In this document: positions 27,810 through 38,141 of the stretch, one piece after another | How the letters are laid out: each line of letters begins with the position of its first letter | How positions within the stretch are numbered: the first letter of the stretch is position 1 | From: Leisingera sp. ANG-M1 | GTDB lineage: Bacteria > Pseudomonadota > Alphaproteobacteria > Rhodobacterales > Rhodobacteraceae | Length of the DNA stretch: 64,000 nucleotides | Assembly: GCF_000813745.1 (NCBI RefSeq) | Contig: NZ_JWLC01000007.1 | Coordinates: 1-64,000 of the forward strand | Direction of reading: 5' to 3' | The notes under the pieces: generated by a model | Databases searched by the model: none | What the model saw: the letters and a program-made list of their open reading frames with translations, nothing else | What the model was told of the DNA's origin: nothing | Made by a program: the position numbers and the translations under genes

Positions 27810-28499
27810 TTACGGTGCAAAGGCAAAGTCCCAGCCCTCCTGTTCCATCCACAGTTTGCGCAGGGTTTGCGCCTCGCCCGCAAACTGCTCCTCCTGCAGT
27901 TCCGCCGAAAACATCCGGTCGGTGCGGAAGTGGCGGAAACCGCCGCGCAGCTCGCACCAGGCGGCGAGCATGGTGCATTCGATATGATAGATCAGCGCCA
28001 GCGGCCGCAAGGTGCGGCAGGTCTCGCCGCTTTCCGGGCTGACATAGGTTATCTGCAGCTTGCGGCACTCCCGCACCGCCTGGCGCAGCAGGGCTTTGGA
28101 GACGCAGCCCTGCTCAGGGTCGTCCAGCGGCGCACCCCATGGCGCCACCTGCAGCCAGTCGGCCGAAGCATGCACATCGCGGATTTTGCGGCTGACGCGG
28201 GCCGCAGCCTGCTGCATGGCGCCATCGCCGGTGCGCATCAGCATCGCCAGCCCCACATGCAGCGCCTCCAGTTCCTCCTCGTCGAAGTTGAGCGGCGGCA
28301 GGTCATAGCCGTTGCGCAGGATATAACCGATCCCGGCCTCGCCCTCGACCGGAGTGCGCATTGCCTGCAGCGCCGCGATGTCGCGGTAGATGGTGCGTTT
28401 GCTGACTTCCAGCTTCTCGGCCAGATCCTCAGCCCGCACCGGAGCGGTGGCGGAGCGCAGGATCTGGATGATTTCAAACAGGCGGCCGGTGCGGGGCAT
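27810..28499 (-). CDS. WYL-domain DeoR/YafY-type transcriptional regulator
   Basis: 229-residue regulator. N-terminal winged helix-turn-helix at residues 1-60 (RTGRLFEIIQILRSATAPVRAEDLAEKLEVSKRTIYRDI), then a WYL ligand-sensing domain ending in FRTDRMFSAELQEEQF. Family members bind nucleotides or nucleic acids as effectors. The start MPRTGRLFEI at 28499 is chosen by family alignment from memory. TGACA/TGTCA half-sites lie directly upstream, in the region shared with the small gene at 28605. Confidence 0.9.
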   Translation of the reverse strand: MPRTGRLFEIIQILRSATAPVRAEDLAEKLEVSKRTIYRDIAALQAMRTPVEGEAGIGYILRNGYDLPPLNFDEEELEALHVGLAMLMRTGDGAMQQAAARVSRKIRDVHASADWLQVAPWGAPLDDPEQGCVSKALLRQAVRECRKLQITYVSPESGETCRTLRPLALIYHIECTMLAAWCELRGGFRHFRTDRMFSAELQEEQFAGEAQTLRKLWMEQEGWDFAFAP

Positions 28500-28511
28500 G
28501 GGCAGGCTCCA

Positions 28512-28561
28512 GTGACAGTCTGCTGACACCCTAGCACAAGCCGCTGACAACAGCCTGTCAG
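28512..28561. promoter_or_regulatory. cluster of TGACA half-sites upstream of WYL regulator
   Basis: TGACA at 28513, 28523 and 28545 plus the inverted TGTCA at 28556; the last two form CTGACA-N6-TGTCAG. Likely the operator of the divergent WYL regulator/small-gene pair. Confidence 0.5.
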
Positions 28562-28604
28562 CAGTGGTCTGGTTTTCTGGTCCTCAGAAAAAAGGAGAGA
28601 CACC

Positions 28605-28838
28605 ATGCTTACCTACGACTGGATCGTCATGATCAGCCTTGGCAAGACAGGTTGCGGAACACACCCCCGCCCGTTGGCACCGCATGAAATAGAACTTGAG
28701 GAAGCCCGAAGGCGCCATGAGGCCCGGCAAGCGGTCACGCGACCGGCCCCCGGACTGTTGCAGCGCCTGTTCAGCCGGCGGCGCGCATTTCATCTGCCGC
28801 AGCCTCCTCGCCGCGCGCGGCCTCAAAGGCAAGCATAG
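28605..28838 (+). CDS. small basic hypothetical protein
   Basis: 77-residue basic protein opening MLTYDWIVMISLGKTGCGTH, then an E/R-rich helix and an arginine/proline-rich tail. A very strong ribosome binding site (AAAAGGAGAGACACC) precedes the ATG, and the gene is divergent from the WYL regulator across its half-sites, which argues that it is real and regulated. Its last 68 bases overlap the 3' end of the convergent Ada-like gene. Family not recognised; possibly the target of the WYL protein. Confidence 0.6.
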   Translation: MLTYDWIVMISLGKTGCGTHPRPLAPHEIELEEARRRHEARQAVTRPAPGLLQRLFSRRRAFHLPQPPRRARPQRQA

Positions 28839-29640
28839 CCCGTTTGACCGGCAGTCCCCAATGATAGCCGCCCAAGGCGCCGGATTTACGCAGGGCGCGA
28901 TGGCAGGGAATCAGCCAGCTGACGGGGTTGCGGCCCACCGCAGTGCCCACCGCGCGCACCGCCTTGGGCGAGCCAATCGCCTGGGCCAGCTCGGAGTATG
29001 TGGTGACATGGCCCGAGGGAATGCGCAGCAGCGCCTCCCACACCTTGATCTGCAAGGGGGCGCCGATCATGTGCAGCGCGGTTTCGCCCTTTTGGGCAAA
29101 GGCCGCCTCGGCCAGCGGGCGCAGAGCCGTGGGATCCTCAATGAACTCCGCCTGCGGCCAGCGGGCCCGCATATCAGCCATTGCAGGCTCTGCCCCGGTC
29201 TCAGCCGCAAAGGCCATCCCGCATATGCCCTTGGCGGTGCCCATCACCAAGGCCAGGCCAAAGGGGCTGTCGAACCAACCCCAGAAGATTCGCAGACCAT
29301 CGCCCTTGCGGGCATATTCGCCAGGGCTCATCGCCTCCCAGCGCAGAAACAAGTCGTGCAGACGCCCCGAACCGGACAGTCCCACCGCATGCGAAGCCTC
29401 CAGCGTAGTGAACCGTTCACGCAGGAGCGCCTTGGCATGGCCGAGCCGCAAGTACTGCTGATAGCGTTTGGGTGAAACTCCGACCCAGGCCGAGAACAGC
29501 CGCTGAAAATGCGCCGGGCTCATATCCATGCGGACCGCCAGCTGCTCCAGCGTCAGATCCTCGCCGCCATCGTCGATCAGCTCAATCGCCCGGCGCATGA
29601 CGCCGTAGTGATAGGTGCTTTCCCGTGCTTCGATATTCAT
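28771..29640 (-). CDS. Ada-like AraC regulator/methylated-DNA-cysteine methyltransferase
   Basis: 289-residue fusion of an AraC-type DNA-binding domain (residues about 15-100: LTLEQLAVRMDMSPAHFQRLFSAWVGVSPKRYQQYLRL) and an O6-alkylguanine methyltransferase domain with acceptor Cys246 in SWLIPCHRAL. The N-terminal Ada zinc/phosphotriester domain is absent, as in the shorter Ada-like proteins. It repairs alkylated guanine and may regulate its own expression. The start MNIEAREST at 29640 follows AGGATG. Divergent from the MarR gene at 29774. Confidence 0.92.
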   Translation of the reverse strand: MNIEARESTYHYGVMRRAIELIDDGGEDLTLEQLAVRMDMSPAHFQRLFSAWVGVSPKRYQQYLRLGHAKALLRERFTTLEASHAVGLSGSGRLHDLFLRWEAMSPGEYARKGDGLRIFWGWFDSPFGLALVMGTAKGICGMAFAAETGAEPAMADMRARWPQAEFIEDPTALRPLAEAAFAQKGETALHMIGAPLQIKVWEALLRIPSGHVTTYSELAQAIGSPKAVRAVGTAVGRNPVSWLIPCHRALRKSGALGGYHWGLPVKRAMLAFEAARGEEAAADEMRAAG

Positions 29641-29727
29641 CGGTTCATCCTGTTCTGACTTGCCTTTGAAAGTAATACGGGCGGTCGCGGCAATCGACCC
29701 GGAACTTGCGGTTACAGCTCGCAATTT

Positions 29728-29742
29728 GTCAACTAAGTTGAC
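29728..29742. promoter_or_regulatory. MarR-type operator palindrome
   Basis: GTCAACT-A-AGTTGAC, a perfect 7-1-7 palindrome, 31 bases before the MarR start at 29774 and within the region shared with the Ada-like gene. It probably mediates autoregulation. Confidence 0.7.
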
Positions 29743-29773
29743 GAATCATCATGACAGAACTTACTGTGCCGCC

Positions 29774-30223
29774 ATGACAAAAACACTGGATCAGCTTTAT
29801 GAGGCCGTTCAGGCCACCCGTCCGCTGATGCGCGGAATCACTGCGGCGGTGGAGCAAGGCACCCTGCCGCATGGCATATCCCTGGGCCAGCGGGCGCTTT
29901 TAGAAGGGCTCCTGAACCGCCCCGGCGCCACCGCGCCGCAGCTTGGCCAGGACCTGCAGCTCAAACGGCAGTTCGTGTCGCGCATCCTGAAAGAGCTGCG
30001 GCAGGCGGCGCTGATCGAGGCCAGCCCCAGCCCGGCCCGCAAGGGCAGCTCCTGCTACTGCCTCAAGCCCCGCGGCACGGAAATCATCCGGGAGATCCGG
30101 GCCCGCGAAACGGCGGTTTTGCAGCGCTTTGCCAGCGATTTCTCCGACGAGGACATCGCCACCCATCACCGGGTGCAACTGGCACTTACGCATTTCTTTA
30201 TGACCCAGGCGCAGGAGGCCTGA
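29774..30223 (+). CDS. MarR family transcriptional regulator
   Basis: 149-residue winged-helix regulator. Recognition region LNRPGATAPQLGQDLQLKRQFVSRILKEL at about residues 45-75, then the wing with SPARKGSSCYCLKPRG; the CYC pair could be redox-sensitive. The ATG at 29774 gives the natural N-terminus. A perfect palindrome lies 31 bases upstream. The isochorismatase-like gene starts one base after its stop, so the two form an operon. Confidence 0.88.
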   Translation: MTKTLDQLYEAVQATRPLMRGITAAVEQGTLPHGISLGQRALLEGLLNRPGATAPQLGQDLQLKRQFVSRILKELRQAALIEASPSPARKGSSCYCLKPRGTEIIREIRARETAVLQRFASDFSDEDIATHHRVQLALTHFFMTQAQEA

Positions 30224-30224
30224 C

Positions 30225-30881
30225 ATGGTTGTTTTATGGATCCTGGGCGGCCTGGCCGTGCTCGCCGCCGCTTACACGGCCTGGAGCATCCGCCGGATGA
30301 CCGCTCCGACCCGGGGCCGCCGCATTGACACCGCCAGTCGTCCCGGCACAGCGCTGCTGGTGATCGACATGCAGGAAGATTTCACCCAGCTGCAAGCTGG
30401 CCGCGACTGGAGCGAAGCGGACCTCCTGGCTGCCATCAGCAGCATCCGGCAGCTTGCCCGCGAGGCCCGCTCCCGCGGCGAGCCGGTGATCGTAATCCGC
30501 CACATCATGAAAGGCTGGTGGACCAACCGGCTGAACAGCTGGGCCAACCAGGGCCTGGGCAATCAGAACTCGGCGGGCCTGGGTCTGGATCCCCGCCTTC
30601 AGCTGCCGGCATCAGCCGAGTTCGTAAAACACATCGGCGATGCGTTTTCGTCGGCCGCGCTGGAAGACTATCTGGCTGAAAACCGCATTGGCAAACTGCG
30701 GCTGACTGGCCTCGACGGCTGCCATTGCGTCCACAAGACCGCCTGCGGCGCCCTGAACCGGGGATATGAGGTGGAGATCGTCCCCTCTGCAGTCCTCGCC
30801 GCCGATCGCGCGGGCTGGGAACGCGTGCAAGACCAGCTTGCCAAGAGCGGCGCGAAACTACGGCCCTTCCCTTCGGCCTAG
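30225..30881 (+). CDS. isochorismatase-fold cysteine hydrolase, membrane-anchored
   Basis: 218-residue protein: an N-terminal membrane segment (MVVLWILGGLAVLAAAYTAW) followed by a cysteine hydrolase domain. The catalytic triad is visible as Asp48 (LLVIDMQEDF), Lys135 (EFVKHIGDAF) and Cys168 (TGLDGCHCVHKTA). The substrate is unknown; nicotinamidase or an amidohydrolase of small amides are typical. The membrane anchor is unusual for the family, which is normally cytosolic. In an operon with the MarR gene. Confidence 0.85.
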   Translation: MVVLWILGGLAVLAAAYTAWSIRRMTAPTRGRRIDTASRPGTALLVIDMQEDFTQLQAGRDWSEADLLAAISSIRQLAREARSRGEPVIVIRHIMKGWWTNRLNSWANQGLGNQNSAGLGLDPRLQLPASAEFVKHIGDAFSSAALEDYLAENRIGKLRLTGLDGCHCVHKTACGALNRGYEVEIVPSAVLAADRAGWERVQDQLAKSGAKLRPFPSA

Positions 30882-30976
30882 GCCAAGTTGCGGCGGGGCC
30901 GCAAGATAACAGAGCCTCAGCCTGCGCTGTGCTAAATTATTGCACCCGCCGGTGAGAACAGGCCATAAGCGCAGCC

Positions 30977-31621
30977 ATGGCAAAGCAACTCGATTATCAT
31001 ACGCTGCGTGAGATCTTCACGCGCTTTCAGGCAGCTGAGCCCGAGCCCAAGGGCGAGCTGGAGCATGTCAACGCTTATACGCTGGTGGTCGCCGTGGCGC
31101 TGTCGGCGCAGGCCACCGACGCCGGAGTGAACAAGGCCACCCACGAGTTATTCAAGATTGCGGACACGCCGCAAAAGATGCTGGATCTGGGCGAAGAGCA
31201 ACTGATCGAGCATATCAAGACCATTGGCCTCTACCGCAACAAGGCCAAGAACGTGATCAAGCTGTCGAAGATCCTGGTCGAGGACTACGGCGGCGAGGTG
31301 CCCAATTCCCGCGCCGCGCTGCAGTCGCTGCCCGGCGTCGGCCGCAAGACCGCCAATGTGGTGCTGAACATGTGGTGGAAACAGCCAGCGCAGGCGGTGG
31401 ACACCCATATCTTCCGGGTTGGCAACCGCTCGGGCATTGCCCCCGGCAAAGATGTCGATGCGGTGGAGCGTGCGGTGGAAGACAACATCCCGGCAGATTT
31501 CCAGCAGCATGCCCACCACTGGCTGATCCTGCATGGCCGCTATCACTGCAAGGCCCGCAAGCCAATGTGCGGCAACTGTCTGATCCGCGACCTCTGCATG
31601 TATGAAGACAAGAACCTGTAA
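30977..31621 (+). CDS. nth: endonuclease III
   Basis: 214-residue bifunctional DNA glycosylase/AP lyase removing oxidised pyrimidines. The helix-hairpin-helix LPGVGRKTANVVL carries the catalytic lysine, VDTHIFRV the catalytic aspartate, and the C-terminal [4Fe-4S] ligands are Cys191, 198, 201 and 207 (C-x6-C-x2-C-x5-C). Length and motifs are standard. Confidence 0.96.
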   Translation: MAKQLDYHTLREIFTRFQAAEPEPKGELEHVNAYTLVVAVALSAQATDAGVNKATHELFKIADTPQKMLDLGEEQLIEHIKTIGLYRNKAKNVIKLSKILVEDYGGEVPNSRAALQSLPGVGRKTANVVLNMWWKQPAQAVDTHIFRVGNRSGIAPGKDVDAVERAVEDNIPADFQQHAHHWLILHGRYHCKARKPMCGNCLIRDLCMYEDKNL

Positions 31622-31681
31622 ACCATTGATGCGGCATATTCACTTACCTGAAGCCGCCCCGGACATCCCCAAGGAGGGACC

Positions 31682-32674
31682 ATGACAAAGACCTATCAGC
31701 TCGTCGGCATCGGCAATGCCGTGGTCGACGTGATCGCCCAATGCGAAGACAGCTTCCTGGCTGAACAGGGCATCGAAAAAGGCATCATGCAGCTGATCGA
31801 GCGCGACCGCTGCGAAGAGCTTTATGCGGCAATGGGCAACCGGGTGCTGACACCCGGCGGCTCAGTGGCAAATACCATTGCGGGCGCCGGCGCGCTGGGG
31901 CTCGAGGCTGCCTTTATCGGCCGGGTGCGTGAGGATGCGCTTGGGAAATTCTACGCCGATGCGATGAACAACGAAGGCGTCGCCTTTGTGAACCCGCCGG
32001 TCACCGAAGACGATCTGCCGACCTCGCGCTCGATGATCTTTGTCTCGCCTGACGGCGAGCGGTCGATGAACACCTATCTGGGCACGTCCTCGGAGCTGAG
32101 TTCGGCGGATGTTCCGGATGGGGCTGCCGGCAACGCCCAAATCATGTTCCTGGAAGGCTATCTGTTTGACAAGGACAAAGGCAAAACCGCGTTCCGCGAA
32201 GCTGCGCGCGCCTGCCAGGCCGGCGGCGGCAAAGTGGGGATGTCGATTTCGGACCCGTTCTGCGTCGAACGGCACCGGGCGGACTTCCTGGACCTGATCG
32301 GCAACCAGCTGGATTTCGTGATTGGCAATCAGGATGAGCTGATGGCGCTGTTTCAGACCGATGACCTGGAAGCGGCGATGGCCAGGACCGCAACGATCTG
32401 CCCGCTGGTGGTCTGCACCCGCTCGGGCGACGGGGTGACGGTGCTGAATGAGGGCGTGCGCATTGACGTCCCGGTCGAGGCGATTGTGCCGGTGGATGCC
32501 ACCGGGGCGGGCGACCAGTTTGCAGCCGGCTTCCTGTTTGGCATGGCGACGGGGCGCAGCATGGAAGTTTGCGCCCGCATGGGCTGCATCTGCGCCGGCG
32601 AAGTGATCCGCCACATCGGCCCGCGCCCGGAAACCAATGTGCGCGCGCTTCTGGAGGAAGCCGGGCTGCTTTAA
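31682..32674 (+). CDS. PfkB-family sugar/nucleoside kinase (adenosine-kinase-like)
   Basis: 330-residue ribokinase-fold kinase. Visible: the N-terminal GIGNAVVDVIAQ, the substrate-binding GGSVANTIAGAGALGL and the C-terminal PfkB signature DATGAGDQFAAGFLFG with the catalytic aspartate. Rhodobacteral orthologues are commonly called adenosine kinase; a sugar kinase is possible. AAGGAGGGACC precedes the ATG. A copy of the palindromic element starts 10 bases after its stop. Confidence 0.88.
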   Translation: MTKTYQLVGIGNAVVDVIAQCEDSFLAEQGIEKGIMQLIERDRCEELYAAMGNRVLTPGGSVANTIAGAGALGLEAAFIGRVREDALGKFYADAMNNEGVAFVNPPVTEDDLPTSRSMIFVSPDGERSMNTYLGTSSELSSADVPDGAAGNAQIMFLEGYLFDKDKGKTAFREAARACQAGGGKVGMSISDPFCVERHRADFLDLIGNQLDFVIGNQDELMALFQTDDLEAAMARTATICPLVVCTRSGDGVTVLNEGVRIDVPVEAIVPVDATGAGDQFAAGFLFGMATGRSMEVCARMGCICAGEVIRHIGPRPETNVRALLEEAGLL

Positions 32675-32684
32675 CTCAGCCGGA

Positions 32685-32791
32685 GCTCTCCCGCCCGTCG
32701 GAACAGCACCTGACGGTGCTATCCCTCCCGTTGGCGTGGCGCGGGGCGGCAAAGCCGCCCCGCGCCACGCCCGCCCCGCCGTCCGCAGGAC
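32685..32791 (+). repeat. structured palindromic element, copy B (3'-divergent)
   Basis: CTCCCGCCCGTC at 32688-32699, hairpin I AGCACC-TGAC-GGTGCT (32705-32720), CTCCCGTTGG at 32725-32734, then a perfect 18-bp stem II (32733-32750 with 32754-32771, AAA loop) and GTCC-GCA-GGAC (32781-32791). The closing GGCGGGAGC arm of copies A, C and D is absent. It lies 10 bases after the kinase stop, before the convergent MarR gene. Confidence 0.75.
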
Positions 32792-32857
32792 GCAAGGGCT
32801 TCAGCCCGCGCAGCTTCGGCCCTGCCAAGCTTTGCGCATCCGGTTGCAATTTCCGGC

Positions 32858-33346
32858 CTAACCGGAGTCCGCTGCAGCCTGAGCTTTGCTCAACAGCATT
32901 TTGAGCATCTCCACCTCTTGCCCGCTAAGCCCCGCCAGCAGCCGCGCCTGGGTCTGCACATGCGCACTCACCGCCCGCTCGATCAGAGCAAAGCCTGCGT
33001 CGGTCAGCCCGACCAGGAAACTACGGCTGTCCTCCGGGTTCACCTCACGCTTGACCAGCCCGTCCGCCTCCAGCCGGTCGAGCCGGTTGGTCATCGTTCC
33101 GGAGGCCACCATCGTCGCCTTCAAGAGATTCCCCGGCGACAGCACATACGGCGCGCCGGACCGGCGCAGCGTGGCCAGCACGTCGAACTTGGCAGCATTC
33201 AGCCCGAACTCCGCAAAAGTCTTATGCATTTCACGCTGATACGCCAAATACAGCCGCGCTACCCGGCCAATGATCCCCATTGCCGTGACATCCAGGTCCG
33301 GCCGCTCCCGTTCCCATTGCTGGGTGACAAAATCCACATGGTCCAT
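32858..33346 (-). CDS. MarR family transcriptional regulator
   Basis: 162-residue winged-helix regulator. The DNA-binding part includes SPGNLLKATMVASGTMTNRLDRLEADGLVKRE (about residues 70-100) and the wing NPEDSRSFLVGLT. Divergent from an EamA exporter gene, with two near-identical palindromes in the 75-bp intergenic region, so it most likely represses both genes and releases on a ligand exported by the transporter. Confidence 0.92.
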   Translation of the reverse strand: MDHVDFVTQQWERERPDLDVTAMGIIGRVARLYLAYQREMHKTFAEFGLNAAKFDVLATLRRSGAPYVLSPGNLLKATMVASGTMTNRLDRLEADGLVKREVNPEDSRSFLVGLTDAGFALIERAVSAHVQTQARLLAGLSGQEVEMLKMLLSKAQAAADSG

Positions 33347-33367
33347 ATTTCCGGTTTAGGCGAGTTC

Positions 33368-33411
33368 ATCTTGACGTCAAGATAAAAACCATTATCTCGA
33401 CATCGAGATAA
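33368..33411. promoter_or_regulatory. tandem MarR operators
   Basis: ATCTTGACGTCAAGAT (33368-33383, perfect 16-bp palindrome) and TTATCTCGACATCGAGATAA (33392-33411, 9-2-9 palindrome), centres 26 bp apart, between the divergent MarR and exporter genes. Shared core ATCTyGA...TCrAGAT. Confidence 0.8.
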
Positions 33412-33421
33412 GGAGATCAAT

Positions 33422-34291
33422 ATGCCGGTACGAACCCTACTGCTGACCGCGCTGGCCCCTGCGATCTGGGGCAGCAGTTACGTCGTGACCACTACCCTGC
33501 TGCCCGGCCATTCGCCGCTGGTAGTCGCGCTGCTGCGGGCGCTGCCTGCGGGGCTGCTGCTGCTGCTGCTGGTGCGCCAGCTGCCGCCGCTGAACTGGCT
33601 GCCGCGGCTGATGGTGTTGGGCGCACTGAACTTCTCGCTGTTCTGGGTGCTGCTGTTTGTCTCCGCCTACCGTCTGCCGGGAGGCGTTGCTGCCACCCTG
33701 GGCGCGGTGCAGCCGCTGATCGTGGTGTTCTTGTCGGCGATGCTGCTCAGCACGCAGATCCGGGCCGCTGCGATCGCTGCCGCACTGCTGAGCATTGCCG
33801 GGGTTGCCCTGCTGGTGCTGACCCCGACTGCCGAACTGGACGCAATCGGCGTTTTAGCCGGGCTTGGCGGAGCGCTGTCGATGGCTGCGGGCGTCGTGCT
33901 GACCCGCAAATGGCAGCCGCCGGTTCCGCCCCTCACCTTTACGGCATGGCAGCTGACAGCAGGCGGGCTGCTGCTGGTGCCGGTTGCGCTGTGGACGGTG
34001 CCGGAGTGGCCGGTCTTCACCGCCGCCAATATCGCAGGCTTGGCATACATGAGCCTGATCGGAGGCGCGCTGACCTATATCCTGTGGTTCCGCGGCCTGG
34101 CCCGGATTGACCCTGCGCAAGTCTCTCTGCTCGGTGTGCTCAGCCCTCTGTCGGCGGTGATCCTGGGCTGGCTGCTGCTGAACGAGACCCTGACATCCAA
34201 TCAGATGCTGGGCGCAGTTCTGGCGCTGTACAGCCTCTGGCTTGGGCAGTCCCGGCTTGGAGCTAGGCGGGCGGCAACCGCAGCAGAATAA
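33422..34291 (+). CDS. EamA/DMT family exporter
   Basis: 289-residue inner-membrane transporter with ten predicted segments in two EamA repeats. The opening LAPAIWGSSYVVTT and the segment ALTYILWFRGLARIDPAQVSLLGVLSPLSAVILGW are typical of RhaT/YdcZ-like metabolite exporters. AAGGAGATCAAT precedes the ATG. Probably controlled by the divergent MarR protein through tandem operators. Confidence 0.9.
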   Translation: MPVRTLLLTALAPAIWGSSYVVTTTLLPGHSPLVVALLRALPAGLLLLLLVRQLPPLNWLPRLMVLGALNFSLFWVLLFVSAYRLPGGVAATLGAVQPLIVVFLSAMLLSTQIRAAAIAAALLSIAGVALLVLTPTAELDAIGVLAGLGGALSMAAGVVLTRKWQPPVPPLTFTAWQLTAGGLLLVPVALWTVPEWPVFTAANIAGLAYMSLIGGALTYILWFRGLARIDPAQVSLLGVLSPLSAVILGWLLLNETLTSNQMLGAVLALYSLWLGQSRLGARRAATAAE

Positions 34292-34297
34292 ACCCCA

Positions 34298-34813
34298 TCA
34301 CCGCGGCAGGGCAGGCTCGCAAGCCTTGCCGCGGTGGCAATCCAGCACCTGCCGCCTGGCTTCGGAGGTGTCGGCAAAAACAAAGCCGCCGCAGGCACCC
34401 GCCCGGATTACCAGATCACTGCCGCGCTGTTCGGCAAAGAATAGAAGATCGGCGCCAGACGCCAAGCCGCCGCACCAGGGGCCGAGGCATTCCACCTCCA
34501 GCACCGCTGCTACTTTGACCCGTTTGGAGAAATACTTGCCCTCCAGCATCTTGCCCGAAAGCTGCGCCGGAATGCGGGTCAGCGGCGGGGTGTCATTCGG
34601 ATTGTCCGAGTGCGACTGCGGCAGCAGCGATTCGTCGAACCGCAGCTCGCCCGCGATGATGTTGTAAGCGCTTTCGGACTCTGCAGCCTGCAGGTAGGCG
34701 TCCGAGGGTCCCCAAGGCAGGCAGCTCAGAGCCGCGGCAGGCCCTGCCGTAATCAAAAGACAGCCCGCAATCAGTAAGGCACCGCCAGAAAAAACAGTTT
34801 TGGAAACCCGCAT
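34298..34813 (-). CDS. exported cysteine-containing hypothetical protein
   Basis: 171-residue exported protein. Signal peptide MRVSKTVFSGGALLIAGCLLITAGPAAA (cleaved after AAA), then a mature domain with six cysteines (SCLPWGPSD, VECLGPWCGG, AGACGGFVF and LDCHRGKACEP), suggesting disulfide bonds. The first mature motif, CLPWGPSDAYLQA, is repeatedly seen in uncharacterised rhodobacteral proteins as I recall. The start follows the rppH stop by one base, so the two are co-transcribed. Function unknown. Confidence 0.72.
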   Translation of the reverse strand: MRVSKTVFSGGALLIAGCLLITAGPAAALSCLPWGPSDAYLQAAESESAYNIIAGELRFDESLLPQSHSDNPNDTPPLTRIPAQLSGKMLEGKYFSKRVKVAAVLEVECLGPWCGGLASGADLLFFAEQRGSDLVIRAGACGGFVFADTSEARRQVLDCHRGKACEPALPR

Positions 34814-34814
34814 C

Positions 34815-35297
34815 TCACAAATGCTCCCTGAACTCTTCCACCACCCGCGCATAAACCTCGCGTTTGAAGGGCACGATCTTCTCCACCAGGCTGTCCACCG
34901 GTTGCCAGCACCAGGCCGAGAACTCCTGATGGTCGGTCTCGATGTTGATCTGATCGTCAGAACCAAGGAACCGCATCAGATACCATTTCTGCTCCTGGCC
35001 GCGGTATTTGCCGCCCCAGAACTTGGGGACGACGTCATGGGGCAGATCATAGGGCAGCCAGCCATCGCTCTCGGCGATGATCTCCACCAGCTCCGGGGCC
35101 ACACCGGTTTCCTCTTCCAGCTCGCGCAGGGCCGCAGTGCGCGGGTCTTCGCCCGCATCGATTCCGCCCTGCGGCATCTGCCAGGCGTCTTTGAAACGGT
35201 CCTTGCGCTGGCCGACCCAGACACCGCCGCCGGCGTTGATCAGCATGACACCGACATTGGGGCGGTAGGGCAGCTTGGCGATCTGTTCCGGGGTCAT
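34815..35297 (-). CDS. rppH: RNA pyrophosphohydrolase
   Basis: 160-residue Nudix hydrolase that removes pyrophosphate from 5'-triphosphorylated RNA and so starts 5'-end-dependent decay. The Nudix box is complete ([22 protein letters not shown] region, about residues 44-65). The opening [12 protein letters not shown] and the C-terminal EFSAWCWQP segment are typical of RppH/NudH. Standard length. Followed at one base by an exported-protein gene. Confidence 0.94.
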   Translation of the reverse strand: MTPEQIAKLPYRPNVGVMLINAGGGVWVGQRKDRFKDAWQMPQGGIDAGEDPRTAALRELEEETGVAPELVEIIAESDGWLPYDLPHDVVPKFWGGKYRGQEQKWYLMRFLGSDDQINIETDHQEFSAWCWQPVDSLVEKIVPFKREVYARVVEEFREHL

Positions 35298-35334
35298 GGC
35301 GGCTCTCCTCAGTATACTTTAACTTGCACCTTAG

Positions 35335-37464
<2,130 letters not shown>

Positions 37465-37477
37465 AAGGCACCGAGGC

Positions 37478-37625
37478 ACTCCCGCCTGCGGTTCCACGCC
37501 CTGACGGGCCCGGCCCGCAGTTGGGCCCGGCGCCGTGCCTGCTGCACGACGGAAGGCACCGCGCAAGGCACGGTGCCATGCCCAACGGGCGCGGAGCATT
37601 TTCAATGCTCCTAAGCCTGGCGGGA
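37478..37625 (+). repeat. structured palindromic element, copy E
   Basis: Outer arms TCCCGCC (37480-37486) / GGCGGGA (37619-37625). Hairpin I CTGCGG..GCCC-TGAC-GGGC..CCGCAG. Stem II GTTGGGC with GGCGCCGTGCC pairs to GGCACGGTGCC and GCCCAAC. Hairpin III GGAGCATT-TTC-AATGCTCC. It begins 14 bases after the fadH stop and fills much of the 332-bp gap before the convergent ABM gene; I saw no gene in the remainder (37626-37796). Confidence 0.7.
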
Positions 37626-37796
37626 ACATGCTGCTTCCCAGAACCAGCCGTTCCCCCCTACCCTGGTCCGGCTGAGGACCGATAGTCCTTGGTCGTGAAG
37701 CACATCCGGCGAAGCTGCGGCGGGGCGCACTCCCGTTAGCCTGTTCGGGCTTGTAACCACTGTCTTCCTCCAGGACCTGATCAGGCTGCATATAAC

Positions 37797-38141
37797 TCAG
37801 CCGTGCGCGTCGCGGCTGTCGTGTGGGGCCTCCATACGCTCCCGCAGCCCATAGTCCCGGATCACGCCAGCGACCCGCAGCCGGTAATCCGCAAAGATCC
37901 CGGCACGGCCCTGCGCCTGCACCGCCCGGTGCTCCTCCAGCTGCCGCCAGCGCTGCACCGCCTCCTCATCCCGCCAAAACGAAAGCGACAGCAGCTTCTC
38001 CGACGCTGTCAGGCTCTGGAACCGCTCCACCGAAAGGAACCCCTCCGCTTGCTCCAGCAGCGGCCGCAATTCCCCGGCGGCCTCAAGGTAGGCCTGCTGA
38101 CGCCCGCCGGCGATTTCAACTTCAAAGATCACGGCAATCAT
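37797..38141 (-). CDS. antibiotic biosynthesis monooxygenase (ABM) domain protein
   Basis: 114-residue ferredoxin-like alpha/beta protein of the ABM family: IAVIFEVEIAGGRQQAYLEAAGELRPLLEQ, FLSVERFQS and LSLSFWRDEEAVQRWRQLEEHRAVQ. Such proteins act as cofactor-free monooxygenases or heme/quinol-modifying enzymes; substrate unknown. Overlaps the NIPSNAP gene by four bases (ATGA), so the two are coupled and may form related dimers. Confidence 0.85.
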   Translation of the reverse strand: MIAVIFEVEIAGGRQQAYLEAAGELRPLLEQAEGFLSVERFQSLTASEKLLSLSFWRDEEAVQRWRQLEEHRAVQAQGRAGIFADYRLRVAGVIRDYGLRERMEAPHDSRDAHG

